Assembly (NCBI RefSeq): GCF_003264115.1
Contig: NZ_CP021912.1
Coordinates: forward strand, 806,001 to 870,000
Length of the DNA: 64,000 bases
DNA from: Erythrobacter sp. KY5
GTDB lineage: Bacteria > Pseudomonadota > Alphaproteobacteria > Sphingomonadales > Sphingomonadaceae
Reading direction: 5' to 3'
The translations under genes were made by a program, and so were the position numbers. Of this stretch, positions 9,913-19,166 are shown piece by piece. Below the pieces are notes generated by a model. The model did not search any database. It had not been told where the DNA came from and worked only from the letters and a program-made list of their open reading frames with translations. Numbering within the stretch: the first letter of the stretch is position 1; each line of letters starts with the position of its first letter.

Positions 9913-10511
9913 GCGGGTCTCTAAACACACTGCGCCCGGACCTTGCCGCGATCGCTCATCATGTCGCGCCGGGCACGCGCGTGCTCGACATCGGATGCGG
10001 CGAGGGCGAGTTGATGGCTGTGCTCGAGGCTGAGAAGCAATGCGATGCGCGCGGGCTTGAGCTGGACCCGGCGTTTGTCGCGCGCTGTGTCGGGCGCGGG
10101 CTTTCGGTGGTTCAGGGCGATGCCAACACCGACCTTGCCGACTATCCCGACAAGGCGTTCGATTACACCGTGCTCAGCCAGACGCTGCAAACTGCGACCC
10201 GGCCCGACCTGATGCTCGACGAGCTGCTCCGGGTGGGCACGCGCGCTTTCGTGTCGTTCCCCAACTTTGCGCATTGGCGCACGCGCACCGCGCTGATGCT
10301 TGGCGGGCGGATGCCTGTGACGCGCGCGCTGCCGGTGACGTGGTATGAGACCCAGAACATCCACCACGTGACGGTGGACGATTTCCGCGAGCTTGCGAGG
10401 GCCAAGGGCGCCAAGATTGAGCGCACCTGGTTCTTCGCGAATGAGCGCGCCATCGGCCCCGTCGGAGCCAACTGGCGCGCTGAGTTCGCTGTGTTCCAGC
10501 TAAGCCGTTAG
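9909..10511 (+). CDS. metW: Methionine biosynthesis protein MetW
   Basis: A 200-residue class I methyltransferase-fold protein beginning at the GTG inside the metX stop (GTGA). The SAM-binding motif [11 protein letters not shown] and the MetW hallmarks [13 protein letters not shown] and [10 protein letters not shown] are present. MetW is required with MetX for efficient homoserine acylation in several bacteria, so a partner or regulatory role is more likely than a free methyltransferase reaction. It ends just before the convergent VOC-family gene. Confidence 0.95.
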   Translation: MSGSLNTLRPDLAAIAHHVAPGTRVLDIGCGEGELMAVLEAEKQCDARGLELDPAFVARCVGRGLSVVQGDANTDLADYPDKAFDYTVLSQTLQTATRPDLMLDELLRVGTRAFVSFPNFAHWRTRTALMLGGRMPVTRALPVTWYETQNIHHVTVDDFRELARAKGAKIERTWFFANERAIGPVGANWRAEFAVFQLSR

Positions 10512-10516
10512 GCCGA

Positions 10517-10909
10517 TCAAGAAGGCCGGTGGATGCCGCACATCTTGTGGCCGTCGGGATCGGTGAAGTAGCATAAGTTCATCGGGCCCATCGATCCATT
10601 GCGCGTACCCGGCGGGTCTTCGATGCTCTTGCCGCCATTTGCGACCGCCACATCGTGCAGTTCGGTCACCTGCTCGAGGCTGTCGCACTTGAAACCGATC
10701 GTCATGCCATTGGCGCATTCGGCTGGCTGGCCGTTGATCGGCTCGCTGATCGAGAAGGTTGAGCCATTGTGCATGTAGAACAGGCGCGTCTGCCCGGTGT
10801 CATTGACATGCACCATCGGTTCGCCCGCACCCAGCACGCCTAAGACGGCGTTGTAGAAGGTCTTCGACTTCTCGATATCGTTCGACCCGATCATCACGTG
10901 ATTGAGCAT
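10517..10909 (-). CDS. VOC (glyoxalase/bleomycin-resistance fold) family protein
   Basis: A 130-residue single VOC module pair starting MLNHVMIGSNDIEKSKTFY, with a C-terminal half ending FTDPDGHKMCGIHRP, the classic second beta-alpha-beta-beta-beta motif. Putative metal ligands are the N-terminal His and C-terminal residues of that motif. VOC proteins include lyases, dioxygenases and resistance proteins; nothing here defines the substrate. It stands alone, convergent to metW. Confidence 0.88.
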   Translation of the reverse strand: MLNHVMIGSNDIEKSKTFYNAVLGVLGAGEPMVHVNDTGQTRLFYMHNGSTFSISEPINGQPAECANGMTIGFKCDSLEQVTELHDVAVANGGKSIEDPPGTRNGSMGPMNLCYFTDPDGHKMCGIHRPS

Positions 10910-11053
10910 TTTGCGCTGTCCTCTCTCTTAGTGGTCATTTGCAACCGACATAGGCCGAGGTAGGGGCCGCACGCTGCCACGACAAGCGCTTTGTCCGCTG
11001 CGCTTCGATCTGCCGTAGCCAAGGGTTCATCCGCATCGCTATAGACGTGCGCC

Positions 11054-11443
11054 ATGACCCTGCCTCTCCTCGCCGCCGCATCGCTCGCCCTGTCTGTCCA
11101 GTCTGCCGCGCCCGCTCCGGTAACGACACCGCAAGCCGCACCGAGCCCCGCGCCCGCGCTTTCGCTCAACAGCCAGACCTTGCTGCGCTGTTCGGCGGCC
11201 TTTGCGATGGTTTCTCACGGTCAGTCCGTCGGCAACGAGGATGCGCTCAAATGGCCTGTACTCGACACGCGCGGGAGGGAGTTCTTCGTTCGCGCCCTGG
11301 CACAGCTGATGGACGAGACCGGGCTCGACCGCGGCGGCATCAGCGCGCTCGTGAGCAAGGAGGCGCAACGCCTGTGGGACAGCGGCGAAACGCAGGACAT
11401 CATGCCCGCCTGCCTCGTCATGCTGGATAGTTCGGGCATCTGA
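11054..11443 (+). CDS. Exported small protein of unknown function
   Basis: A 129-residue protein with a Sec signal peptide (MTLPLLAAASLALSVQSAAP), a Pro/Ala linker to about residue 36, and a compact helical domain with two cysteines (RCSAAFA near residue 45 and PACLVML near 121) that could form a disulfide in the periplasm. I recognise no named family. The gene sits directly upstream of fzlA on the same strand with an 81-bp gap, so co-transcription is possible. Confidence 0.72.
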   Translation: MTLPLLAAASLALSVQSAAPAPVTTPQAAPSPAPALSLNSQTLLRCSAAFAMVSHGQSVGNEDALKWPVLDTRGREFFVRALAQLMDETGLDRGGISALVSKEAQRLWDSGETQDIMPACLVMLDSSGI

Positions 11444-11524
11444 ACCGCCGCAGCGGGTTTCGGCGTTCGGCCATGCGTATTGTGATGGATTTCCGCGTCC
11501 ATCTGCTGCAATGCTCGCCGCACG

Positions 11525-12196
11525 ATGTGGCAGCTCTACCAATTCCCTCTTTGTCCGTTTTCGCGCAAGATCAGGCTGCTGATGGGGGAGAAGGGCATCG
11601 CCTACGATCTGGTGCGAGAGCATCCCTGGGCGCCGTCGGACACCTTTCACAACCTCAACGCCGCTGGCCGCACGCCTGTGCTCGTCAATCAGGAGAAGGG
11701 CATCACGCTTGCCGATAGCCGGGCGATTGCCGAATACCTTGAAGAGACCGTCGACACATCGCCAATGATCAACGGCACGGCGGCAGGCCGGGCGGAGATC
11801 CGCCGGCTGGTGGCGCTGTTCGACGAGAACTTCTACGCCGATGTTACCGCGCCCTTGCTGCATGAGCGCATGAAGAAGCGCATCATCACCCGCCAGCCTC
11901 CCGACAGCCGCCAGCTGCGCGATGCGATGCGCATGGCACATGGCCACCTCGATTACATGGACTGGTTGATCGACAATCGCCCGTGGCTCGCCGGGTCTAC
12001 CATGAGCATGGCGGACCTTGCCGCTGCCGCTCAGATCAGCGTTGCGGATTACCTTGGAGGGATCGACTGGAAGGGGCACGAACAGACGCGCGGCTGGTAC
12101 GCGGTTTTCAAGAGCCGCCCCAGTTTCCGCCCGCTGCTTTCCGAACGAATGGACGTGATCAAACCGCCTGCCCATTACAGCCAGGTCGATGCCTGA
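11525..12196 (+). CDS. fzlA: FtsZ-binding glutathione-S-transferase-like protein FzlA
   Basis: A 223-residue GST-fold protein. The N-terminal thioredoxin-like part begins MWQLYQFPLCPFSRKIR and contains LADSRAIAEYLEE; the helical C-terminal domain ends in ERMDVIKPPAHYSQVDA. That PPAHY tail is the distinguishing feature of alphaproteobacterial FzlA, which binds FtsZ and is required for constriction in Caulobacter, rather than a detoxifying GST. The assignment rests on the N-terminal LCPFSRK and the C-terminal tail. If it is not FzlA it is a generic GST. Confidence 0.85.
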   Translation: MWQLYQFPLCPFSRKIRLLMGEKGIAYDLVREHPWAPSDTFHNLNAAGRTPVLVNQEKGITLADSRAIAEYLEETVDTSPMINGTAAGRAEIRRLVALFDENFYADVTAPLLHERMKKRIITRQPPDSRQLRDAMRMAHGHLDYMDWLIDNRPWLAGSTMSMADLAAAAQISVADYLGGIDWKGHEQTRGWYAVFKSRPSFRPLLSERMDVIKPPAHYSQVDA

Positions 12197-12262
12197 TTGA
12201 TCGGCTCTGGACCACGCAAGTGGGTGGTTTGGAAAAACGGCTTCCTTCCGCAAGCCCCTGAT

Positions 12263-12304
12263 GTCACATCCGAAACGTGAGAATGCGCGTGTAGGATATG
12301 TGAC
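12263..12304. promoter_or_regulatory. Inverted repeat upstream of msrB
   Basis: The arms GTCACAT (12263-12269) and ATGTGAC (12298-12304) are perfect complements, extended by CC/GG with a two-base offset, around a 28-base centre. It sits about 155 bp before the msrB start. It could be an operator or a weak hairpin; there is no T-tract, so it is not a terminator. Confidence 0.3.
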
Positions 12305-12459
12305 CTTTCGCAAATCGGCATACCGGCCAGTATTCAGGGCGCAATCGCATCGCATGGCGCATGAGTTAGCTCGCAACGCGCGAGTAGGAAAACGCTCAGC
12401 GCTTGCAGTCGAGCCCGCCCGCACCGATATTGGCCTCAAGCGAGAGAGACCAAGCACCC

Positions 12460-12864
12460 ATGACCGACGATCCCAAGACCCTGACCGAAGCCGAATGGCG
12501 CGAGCGCCTGACTGCCGAGCAGTTTCATATTCTGCGCGAAGCGGGGACCGAGCGGGCCTTCACCGGCAAATACGACAAGTTCTACGAGAAGGGCGAATAT
12601 ATGTGCGCGGCATGCGGCACGCGCCTCTTCATCAGCGCGGCCAAGTACAACAGCGGCTGCGGCTGGCCCGCCTTCACCAAGCCAGCGGATGGAGATGTGA
12701 TCGACGAGCACCGCGACACCTCCTTTGGCATGATCCGCACCGAGGTCACTTGCGGCAATTGCGGCAGCCATCTGGGTCATGTCTTCCCCGATGGGCCGCC
12801 CGAGGAAGGCGGCCTTCGTTACTGCATCAATTCCGCATCGCTTGAATTCGCGCCCGAAGACTAG
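12460..12864 (+). CDS. msrB: Peptide-methionine (R)-S-oxide reductase
   Basis: A 134-residue MsrB that reduces the R-epimer of methionine sulfoxide in proteins. Structural zinc ligands are the CxxC pairs at 49/52 and 98/101, and the catalytic Cys122 lies in [11 protein letters not shown]. The conserved GCGWPAF segment is intact. The start at ATG 12460 follows a GAGAGA-type ribosome site. There is no signal peptide, so the enzyme is cytoplasmic. The partner enzyme msrA is encoded separately at 29.7-30.3 kb. Confidence 0.95.
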   Translation: MTDDPKTLTEAEWRERLTAEQFHILREAGTERAFTGKYDKFYEKGEYMCAACGTRLFISAAKYNSGCGWPAFTKPADGDVIDEHRDTSFGMIRTEVTCGNCGSHLGHVFPDGPPEEGGLRYCINSASLEFAPED

Positions 12865-13036
12865 GGCCGAGCCTCGTTGCCCCCCGATTCCAGTCGGCGG
12901 ATAAAAAGACGCCCCTGCGCGTTTTCCCCTCATTGGGCGTCAATTCGGCGTGCCAGCCCGTTCACGCAGGGTTACAAGTGACCTATGCAGGGCCGGAATT
13001 TGAGGTATTGGGCGCCATTGGCTTTTATGGAAATTC

Positions 13037-15286
13037 ATGTCGAAACGCGGTGACCGTCTGCAAAACAAGGGTAAGCGCGGGTCGCGCCGTGCCGCAGCCG
13101 AACGGGCAAAGCCCTCTTCGGGCAATACCACTCGCGCCAAAAAGGCCGGAAACGGTTCCGCGTCGAGCGACGAGATGAAGCGGCCCTCGCCATTTTGGAA
13201 ATGGGTCAAGCGCTTTGCACTGGGCGGCGTTGCTGCGGGGCTCCTCGCGGTCATCTTTCTCGGCTTCGCGGTCGGTTTTGCCGCACGTTCGATCCCGACT
13301 TTCTCGCAATTGCAGGCGACGCAGGCTGGCCAGACGATCCTCGTGCGCGCGCGTGACGGGACCGAGATCGTGGAGATCGGCCCGAGCTTTGGCGAATGGC
13401 TCGCCCATGACGAGATCCCCTCCAACATGCGCAACGCGATGATCGCGGTCGAGGACCGGCGCTTCCATCAGCATTTCGGCATAGACTTCTGGCGCACCGG
13501 CGGCGCGATCATCGAAGGTGTTACCGGCACGCGCAGCCGCGTCGGGGGCACTTCGACCATATCGCAGCAGCTGGCGCGCAACCTCTTCCTGTCATCCAAC
13601 CGCACCGTCGACCGCAAGGCGCGCGAGGCGGTGCTGGCGATGGCGCTCGAATGGAAGTTCACCAAGGAAGAGATCCTCGAGCTGTACCTCAACAAGGTCT
13701 ATTTCGGCGGCGGCGCGTATGGCGTCGACAGCGCGAGCCGCAAATTCTTCAGCCATCCCGGCACAGAGCTCTCGGTCGCCGAAAGCGCGATTATCGCAGG
13801 GCTCGTCAAAGCGCCGAGCCGCTATTCCCCGACCGCCGATGTCGATGCCGCCGTTGCGCGCGCGCAGGTCGTGCTGCGCCTCATGCGAGAGCAGGGCTAC
13901 ATCACCTCGCAGCAGGCTAGCGTCGATACGAGCACGGTCGAACTGAAGGAGCAGGCGGGGCAGAACTCGGTGCGCTATTTCACCGACTGGGCGCTGCCGC
14001 AGCTCGACATCCTGCTGCCTGAAACCAACGCGCCCCTGGAGGTCTGGACGACGCTCGATGTCGGGATGCAGCGCGCCGCCACTGCTGCCATCGATGCCAA
14101 CACGCCGGACGGTTCGCAAGGCGCGCTGGTCAGCCTTGACCGCGACGGGGCAATCCTCGCGCTGGTGGGCGGGACCGATTATGTCGAGACCAACTTCAAC
14201 CGCGCGACCAACGCAATGCGCCAGCCCGGCTCTTCATGGAAGCTGTTCGTCTATCTCGCCGCGCTCGAAGCCGGGTACACGCCCGATGACCGGGTGGTCG
14301 ATACGCCGGTGACGATCGACGGGTGGAGCCCGCGCAATTCGAACGGGCGCAATGTCGGTGAGACAAACCTGCGCACCGCATTCGCCTATTCGATCAACAC
14401 CGTCGCGGCCCAGCTTGGCAACGAAGTGGGTTTTGGAACTGTCGCCTCGATGGCGCGGCGCTTTGGCGTGTCGAGCCCGATTTCGACCTTCCCTTCGATG
14501 GTGCTTGGTTCGTCCGAGGTGCGTCTTCTGGAAATGACCCGCGCGTTCGGCGGCATTTCATCAGGCGGCGTCGGGATCGAGCCGTATGGCATCCTCAAGG
14601 TCGCAACCGCCGGGGGCGAGGTGATTTACGAGCGCGAGGAGACGCGCGAACGCCAGCTGATCCCTGATTACGTCGCAGCGGGCATCACCGATCTGCTGCA
14701 GGCCGCCGTCCAGACGGGAACGGGGCGCGCGGCGCAGATCGGACGCCCGGTCGCTGGCAAGACCGGCACGACCAGTTCGAACAAGGATGGCTGGTTCGTC
14801 GGCTTCTCCAGCGGCATCACCACAGGCGTGTGGATGGGACGCGACGATGCGCGTGCGGTTCCGGGCCTTCAGGGCGGACGAGCGCCCGCGCGCGCCTTTG
14901 CCGCCTACATGCGCTATGCGGTAAAGGATCGTCCGGTGGAGCAGTTCGACACCGAACTGAACCTGCCCGACTGGCAGCTTGAACCCGATGAGGAAGCGCT
15001 ATTCGGTGATCCGGACGATTATTACTTCATCGACGAGCAAGGCAATCTGATCGAACCTGGCCGCCGCGATCCCATTGGTACGCCGTTCGATATTGATGGC
15101 GAGAGCGAAGGCGGTCTGGAACCGATTGCTGAGCCGCCGTCTGCGGTTGACGACGATTTCCTCGACCGCGCGATCCGGGGCCCGGTCGAAGCGCCGCCGC
15201 CCCCGCGCTCAAGGCCTTCGCCATCGCCCATTCCTACCCAGCCGCTTGAAGTCGCGCCGCCAAGACCGCCGCGACCCTCGGGTTAG
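13037..15286 (+). CDS. Class A penicillin-binding protein (PBP1A family)
   Basis: A 749-residue bifunctional peptidoglycan synthase. It has a basic cytoplasmic tail (~1-55), one transmembrane helix (~58-85), a GT51 glycosyltransferase domain with catalytic VEDRRFHQHFGID and GGTSTISQQLARN, and a transpeptidase domain with the active-site SSWK tetrad (in RQPGSSWKLF), the YSIN SxN-type motif and KTGTT. A Pro/Arg-rich tail ends the protein. It is orphan on the plus strand and ends at a strong bidirectional terminator. The pairing of GT51 with transpeptidase makes the function secure; the exact PBP1 subtype is not. Confidence 0.94.
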   Translation: MSKRGDRLQNKGKRGSRRAAAERAKPSSGNTTRAKKAGNGSASSDEMKRPSPFWKWVKRFALGGVAAGLLAVIFLGFAVGFAARSIPTFSQLQATQAGQTILVRARDGTEIVEIGPSFGEWLAHDEIPSNMRNAMIAVEDRRFHQHFGIDFWRTGGAIIEGVTGTRSRVGGTSTISQQLARNLFLSSNRTVDRKAREAVLAMALEWKFTKEEILELYLNKVYFGGGAYGVDSASRKFFSHPGTELSVAESAIIAGLVKAPSRYSPTADVDAAVARAQVVLRLMREQGYITSQQASVDTSTVELKEQAGQNSVRYFTDWALPQLDILLPETNAPLEVWTTLDVGMQRAATAAIDANTPDGSQGALVSLDRDGAILALVGGTDYVETNFNRATNAMRQPGSSWKLFVYLAALEAGYTPDDRVVDTPVTIDGWSPRNSNGRNVGETNLRTAFAYSINTVAAQLGNEVGFGTVASMARRFGVSSPISTFPSMVLGSSEVRLLEMTRAFGGISSGGVGIEPYGILKVATAGGEVIYEREETRERQLIPDYVAAGITDLLQAAVQTGTGRAAQIGRPVAGKTGTTSSNKDGWFVGFSSGITTGVWMGRDDARAVPGLQGGRAPARAFAAYMRYAVKDRPVEQFDTELNLPDWQLEPDEEALFGDPDDYYFIDEQGNLIEPGRRDPIGTPFDIDGESEGGLEPIAEPPSAVDDDFLDRAIRGPVEAPPPPRSRPSPSPIPTQPLEVAPPRPPRPSG

Positions 15287-15308
15287 GATCGGGTGCAATC
15301 ACCAAAGA

Positions 15309-15346
15309 GAAAGGGCCCCGGAGCGCGTTGCTCCGGGGCCCTTTTC
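15309..15346. terminator. Bidirectional Rho-independent terminator
   Basis: A perfect 13-bp stem (AGGGCCCCGGAGC, 15312-15324; GCTCCGGGGCCCT, 15330-15342) with a 5-nt loop is flanked by A-rich and T-rich runs, so it can stop transcription both from the PBP gene and from the convergent protease gene. Confidence 0.9.
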
Positions 15347-15367
15347 GTATCGGTATGGCTGCGGCGC

Positions 15368-16891
15368 TTAGCGCAGGCGCACCGGAAGGAAGCGCGCCGG
15401 CATTCCGCGGCGCTGGATCCGCAACAGAACCGCATCGCGGCCTTCGCTCTCGGCGGCGGCAATCTGCTCGCGCAGCGCTTCGGTCGAGGTAACTTCCTGA
15501 TAGTTGGCCGACAGGATGATGTCGCCCCGGCGCAGACCCTTGCGGCCCGCATCCGAGTTGGGATCGACCGCGCCGATCACGAGACCGGTCGTATCGGTCG
15601 GCACGCCAAGGCTGCGCGCGATCTGCGGGGTGAGGTCGAGAACCTGCAGGCCGAGTTTCTCCGCGATCATCTCATCGGAAGCCTCGGGATCCATCGGCTC
15701 TTCGCTTTCCGGGTCGAAGGTCTGAGTCTGCTGGGCGATTTCCTCTTCGCTCGGACGGCGGGCGAGCGTCGCGTTGACCGTGATGGTTTGGCCTTCGCGC
15801 AGCACCTCGACCGGAACGCTTTCACCCGGCTCGATATTGGCGACGATGAAGGAGACGCTTTGCTCCGACGTCACTTCGCGGCCATTGACACCCACGATCA
15901 CGTCACCGGCGCGAAGCCCGGCGCGGCTTGCAGGGCTGTCATCGGTGACGATCTGGACGATTTCGCCGCGATTGCGCTCAAGCCCGAGCGAATCGGCAAG
16001 ATCGTCGTTGATCGGCTCGAGGCTGACGCCGAGATAGCCGCGCTCGATTTCCTGTCCCTGCTTGAGCTGTTCGACGATCGGCGCTGCGATTTCGGCGGGG
16101 ATGGCAAAGCCGATGCCCACACTGCCGCCCGAAGGCGAGAAGATCGCGTTGTTGATGCCGATCACGTTGCCGCGCATGTCGAACAGCGGGCCGCCCGAAT
16201 TGCCGCGGTTGATGCTGGCGTCGGTCTGGATGTAACGGTCATAGGCGCCGCCCTGACCGGTGTTGCGATAGACAGCGGAAACGATGCCGCTGGTGACCGT
16301 GCCGCCAAGGCCGAACGGGTTGCCGATGGCGACCACCCATTCACCCACGCGCGTCTGCGAGCTGTCGCCGAAACGCACGAACGGAAAGGTTTCGCCCGAC
16401 TGGATCTTGAGCACGGCAAGGTCCGACTGTGCGTCCGCACCGACGAGTTCGGCCTGATACTCGGTCCCGTCGGGCATGGTGACGGTGATCTCTTCGAGCC
16501 GCGCGCGGTTGTCGGGCGAGACCACGTGATTGTTGGTCACGACGAAACCGTCCGCGCTGATGATGAAGCCCGAGCCGAGCGAGTTCGCCTCGCGCCGCTG
16601 GGGCTGGCCATTGTCACCACCGCGGCGGTTGAAAAGCTCTGCGAACGGAGTGCCGGCAAACGGGTTGCGGTTCACTTCGATCGATTGGCGGGTCGAGATG
16701 TTGACCACCGCCGGCTGAAGCTGCTGGGTGAGGTCGGCGAAGCTCGACGGAGCTCCTGCGACAGGAACGACGCGGTCCATGACCGCTTCGTCATTCTGGG
16801 CGACCTGAGCGCCGGCCGGGTAGCCGGTCATCAGCGATACAGCTGCGCCGCCAACCAGGAGCGCACTTGTCAGTCCATAAACATACCGCAC
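15368..16891 (-). CDS. DegP/DegQ-type periplasmic serine endoprotease
   Basis: An HtrA-family protease and chaperone with an N-terminal membrane or signal segment (YVYGLTSALLVGGAAVSLM), the catalytic triad His in TNNHVV, Asp in SDLAVLKI and Ser in RGNSGGPLF, and two PDZ domains (about residues 250-340 and 400-500). It degrades misfolded periplasmic proteins. The GTG at 16891 has AGAGGA at a proper distance; the GTG at 16900 is too close to it. The loop after the signal contains a low-complexity NGQPQRR stretch, as in many alphaproteobacterial DegP proteins. It lies downstream of hflKC on the same strand. Confidence 0.94.
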   Translation of the reverse strand: MRYVYGLTSALLVGGAAVSLMTGYPAGAQVAQNDEAVMDRVVPVAGAPSSFADLTQQLQPAVVNISTRQSIEVNRNPFAGTPFAELFNRRGGDNGQPQRREANSLGSGFIISADGFVVTNNHVVSPDNRARLEEITVTMPDGTEYQAELVGADAQSDLAVLKIQSGETFPFVRFGDSSQTRVGEWVVAIGNPFGLGGTVTSGIVSAVYRNTGQGGAYDRYIQTDASINRGNSGGPLFDMRGNVIGINNAIFSPSGGSVGIGFAIPAEIAAPIVEQLKQGQEIERGYLGVSLEPINDDLADSLGLERNRGEIVQIVTDDSPASRAGLRAGDVIVGVNGREVTSEQSVSFIVANIEPGESVPVEVLREGQTITVNATLARRPSEEEIAQQTQTFDPESEEPMDPEASDEMIAEKLGLQVLDLTPQIARSLGVPTDTTGLVIGAVDPNSDAGRKGLRRGDIILSANYQEVTSTEALREQIAAAESEGRDAVLLRIQRRGMPARFLPVRLR

Positions 16892-17081
16892 GTTGTTCAC
16901 GTCCTCTCGTTCCTTTTCTTCGATGGGGCCGCACCCGTTTTCGGTGCGCCCGCTAGTCTTCAAGTTACGCCTTCACAAAGAGGGCAGATGCGCTGAACGC
17001 TGAATGAAGACGCTTGTAGTCGGTAGCGTCAGGTCAGCGCTTCGTCGTTCCGAAACTCACGCCAGCTTTGGCACCGCCCTA

Positions 17082-17927
17082 TCAGCGGCGGCCATTGAAC
17101 TGGTTGAAGTATTCATTGTCGCTGTCGAGCACCATCGAGGAATTGGCTTCCCCGTTGATGAAGGTCTGGCGGTAGCTCTCCATCGCCCGGTAGAAATCGT
17201 AGAAATCCGGGTCCTTGCCATACGCGTCGGCATAGGTGCTGGCCGCGTCCGCATCGGCTTCGGCGCGGATGATCTGCGCGTTCTTGCGACCCTGGGCGCG
17301 GATCGTTTCGGCCTGCTCCTGCCGGTCCGAGATCATCCGGGTGAACGCAGCTTCAAGCGGAGTGCCTTCGGGAAGGTCGGCCGCCTTGATACGCACGTCG
17401 ATGATCTGCACGCCATATTCGCGCGCCTGCGCATCGAGCGTGTCGCGGATATTGGTCATTGCCGTGCCGCGCTCTGCTGTCAGCAGGCTCGCAAAGGTCC
17501 GGCGACCCAGCTCCTGTCGCAGCACAGAAGTCAGGATCGGCGAAAGCTGCGTGATCAGGCGCGCTTCGTCGCCTGCACGCTCCACCATCGTCACCGGCTG
17601 AATGATCCGGAAGCGCGCATAGGCGTTCACCTGAAGGCGCTGCTGGTCGCTGGTCAGGACCTGCTGGTTGTCCATGTCGAGGTCGAGCACGCGGCGTTCG
17701 ACCATCTGCACCCGGTCGATGAACGGGATGCGATAGTGGAAGCCTGCGCCGGTCTGACCGTACGGGTCTTCGGGCGTGTACATGTTGACGATCTCGCGCG
17801 GTTCACCCGTGCGGATAATCACGGCCTGCTTTGTCTCGGGCGTCACGAACAGGGTCGAGGCCGCGCCGATCAGGACGAGAGCCACGGCAATGATCGCGAT
17901 CTTGTACTGGTTCCAGATGTTCTGCAT
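17082..17927 (-). CDS. hflC: Protease modulator HflC
   Basis: A 281-residue SPFH/prohibitin-domain protein from ATG 17927. An N-terminal transmembrane helix (YKIAIIAVALVLIGAAST) is followed by an SPFH domain with RTGEPREIVN, RRVLDLDMDNQQVLTSD and the coiled-coil segment DRQEQAETIRAQGRKNAQIIRAEADA. With HflK it forms a large periplasm-facing cage around FtsH and modulates proteolysis of membrane proteins. It starts one base after the hflK stop, so translation is coupled. Confidence 0.95.
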   Translation of the reverse strand: MQNIWNQYKIAIIAVALVLIGAASTLFVTPETKQAVIIRTGEPREIVNMYTPEDPYGQTGAGFHYRIPFIDRVQMVERRVLDLDMDNQQVLTSDQQRLQVNAYARFRIIQPVTMVERAGDEARLITQLSPILTSVLRQELGRRTFASLLTAERGTAMTNIRDTLDAQAREYGVQIIDVRIKAADLPEGTPLEAAFTRMISDRQEQAETIRAQGRKNAQIIRAEADADAASTYADAYGKDPDFYDFYRAMESYRQTFINGEANSSMVLDSDNEYFNQFNGRR

Positions 17928-17928
17928 C

Positions 17929-19065
17929 TTACTGGCCTCCCGTTGGCGTTGCAGGCTGGGCGGCGTTTGAACGACCCCGCTCGACCTCACGCAAGGGGAT
18001 GTAAGGCGTCACGCCATCGGCATCGATCACGGTCTTGTCGGTGCGCGAAAGCACGGCTTCCATTGTCTCATAATAGAGGCGGCGACGCGTCACTTCGGGC
18101 GCAAGCGCATATTCCGAATAGATCTGGTTGAACGCTTCGGCGTCACCTTCGGCGCGGGCGAGAACCTGCTGCGCATAACGGCGCGCACGGTTCAGCTCAC
18201 GCTCGGCATCCTGCTGTGCGGCAAGGACGTCGTTGAAGGCCTCGACCACGCTTTCGGGCGGGTCGGTCTTGTCGATTTCGATACCCTGCACCGCGATGCC
18301 AGCGCCATATCCGTCGAGGATCGACTGCATGCGCATGCGGACATTTTCCTGAATGTCTGCGCGCCCTTCACCCGAAATCACCGAATCGAGCGTCTTTTCC
18401 GCCACCGATGAACGCATTGCAGTTTCCGCAGATTCGCGCACGGTTTCGATCGGATCGGCAAGCTGGAACTGGAACAGCGTCAGGTCCTTGATGTTCCAGC
18501 GAATCGAATAGCTGAGGTCGACGAGGTTCTGGTCGCCCGTCAGGATGAGCTTGGTCGGCACTTCCTCGGTACGGATTTCGATCACGTTTTCGGTTTCGAC
18601 GATGCTGATCGGATAGGGATAGGACCAGTTGGTACCCGGACCGTAGCTGCCGACATACTTGCCGCCAAAGCGGGTTACGGTTGCCGCTTCGCCCGGCTGG
18701 ATGAAGTGAACGCTCGACATGATGACCCACAGGCCAAGCGCCGCTGCGATCAGGATCGGAATCCAGCTTCCGCCACCGGGGCGTTCGGGCAGCTTGATGC
18801 CGCCACCGCCGCCTGCGCGGCGCGGACCTTCGGGGCCGCGGTTCTTGAAGATGTCCTCGATCGAGGCTGAGCGGCGGCCGCCGCTCTTGTTGCCGCCCTT
18901 GCCGCCGGGAAGCCACGGATTGCGCGGACCATCGGAGCCGCCGCCAGCTGGCGTATCGCTGCCATCCGAGCCATCATCTCCACCCGATCCACCGCCCGAG
19001 CCGCCCCAGGGATTTTTCTTGCCTGCCATGGCGAGGCCGAATTGCTTTCTAAAGCCGTCAAACAT
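17929..19065 (-). CDS. hflK: FtsH protease activity modulator HflK
   Basis: About 378 residues. The Gly/Pro-rich cytoplasmic N-terminus (residues ~15-95, with many GG and NPW elements) is characteristic of HflK; the transmembrane helix (SWIPILIAAALGLWVIMSS) is near residue 100, followed by the SPFH domain with FIQPGEAATVTRFGGK. Two ATGs compete, 19071 and 19065; AGGAG is nine bases from the second, which I chose. hflK-hflC is an operon diverging from the Mrp ATPase gene. The C-terminus ends in a coiled coil and a short disordered tail. Confidence 0.95.
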   Translation of the reverse strand: MFDGFRKQFGLAMAGKKNPWGGSGGGSGGDDGSDGSDTPAGGGSDGPRNPWLPGGKGGNKSGGRRSASIEDIFKNRGPEGPRRAGGGGGIKLPERPGGGSWIPILIAAALGLWVIMSSVHFIQPGEAATVTRFGGKYVGSYGPGTNWSYPYPISIVETENVIEIRTEEVPTKLILTGDQNLVDLSYSIRWNIKDLTLFQFQLADPIETVRESAETAMRSSVAEKTLDSVISGEGRADIQENVRMRMQSILDGYGAGIAVQGIEIDKTDPPESVVEAFNDVLAAQQDAERELNRARRYAQQVLARAEGDAEAFNQIYSEYALAPEVTRRRLYYETMEAVLSRTDKTVIDADGVTPYIPLREVERGRSNAAQPATPTGGQ

Positions 19066-19166
19066 TCGCATGCACTCCTTATAGGAACGCCTTTTGGGGA
19101 AAAACAGGGGTTGGCGCTTCGATTTTGGTGTTAGGGGCGATTTTGGTGATAGAGGCCTCATTCATT

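Noticed and set aside
11039-12457. A 472-codon minus-strand frame covering fzlA and its neighbours
   Set aside because: It overlaps two well-supported plus-strand genes and has shadow-like composition.
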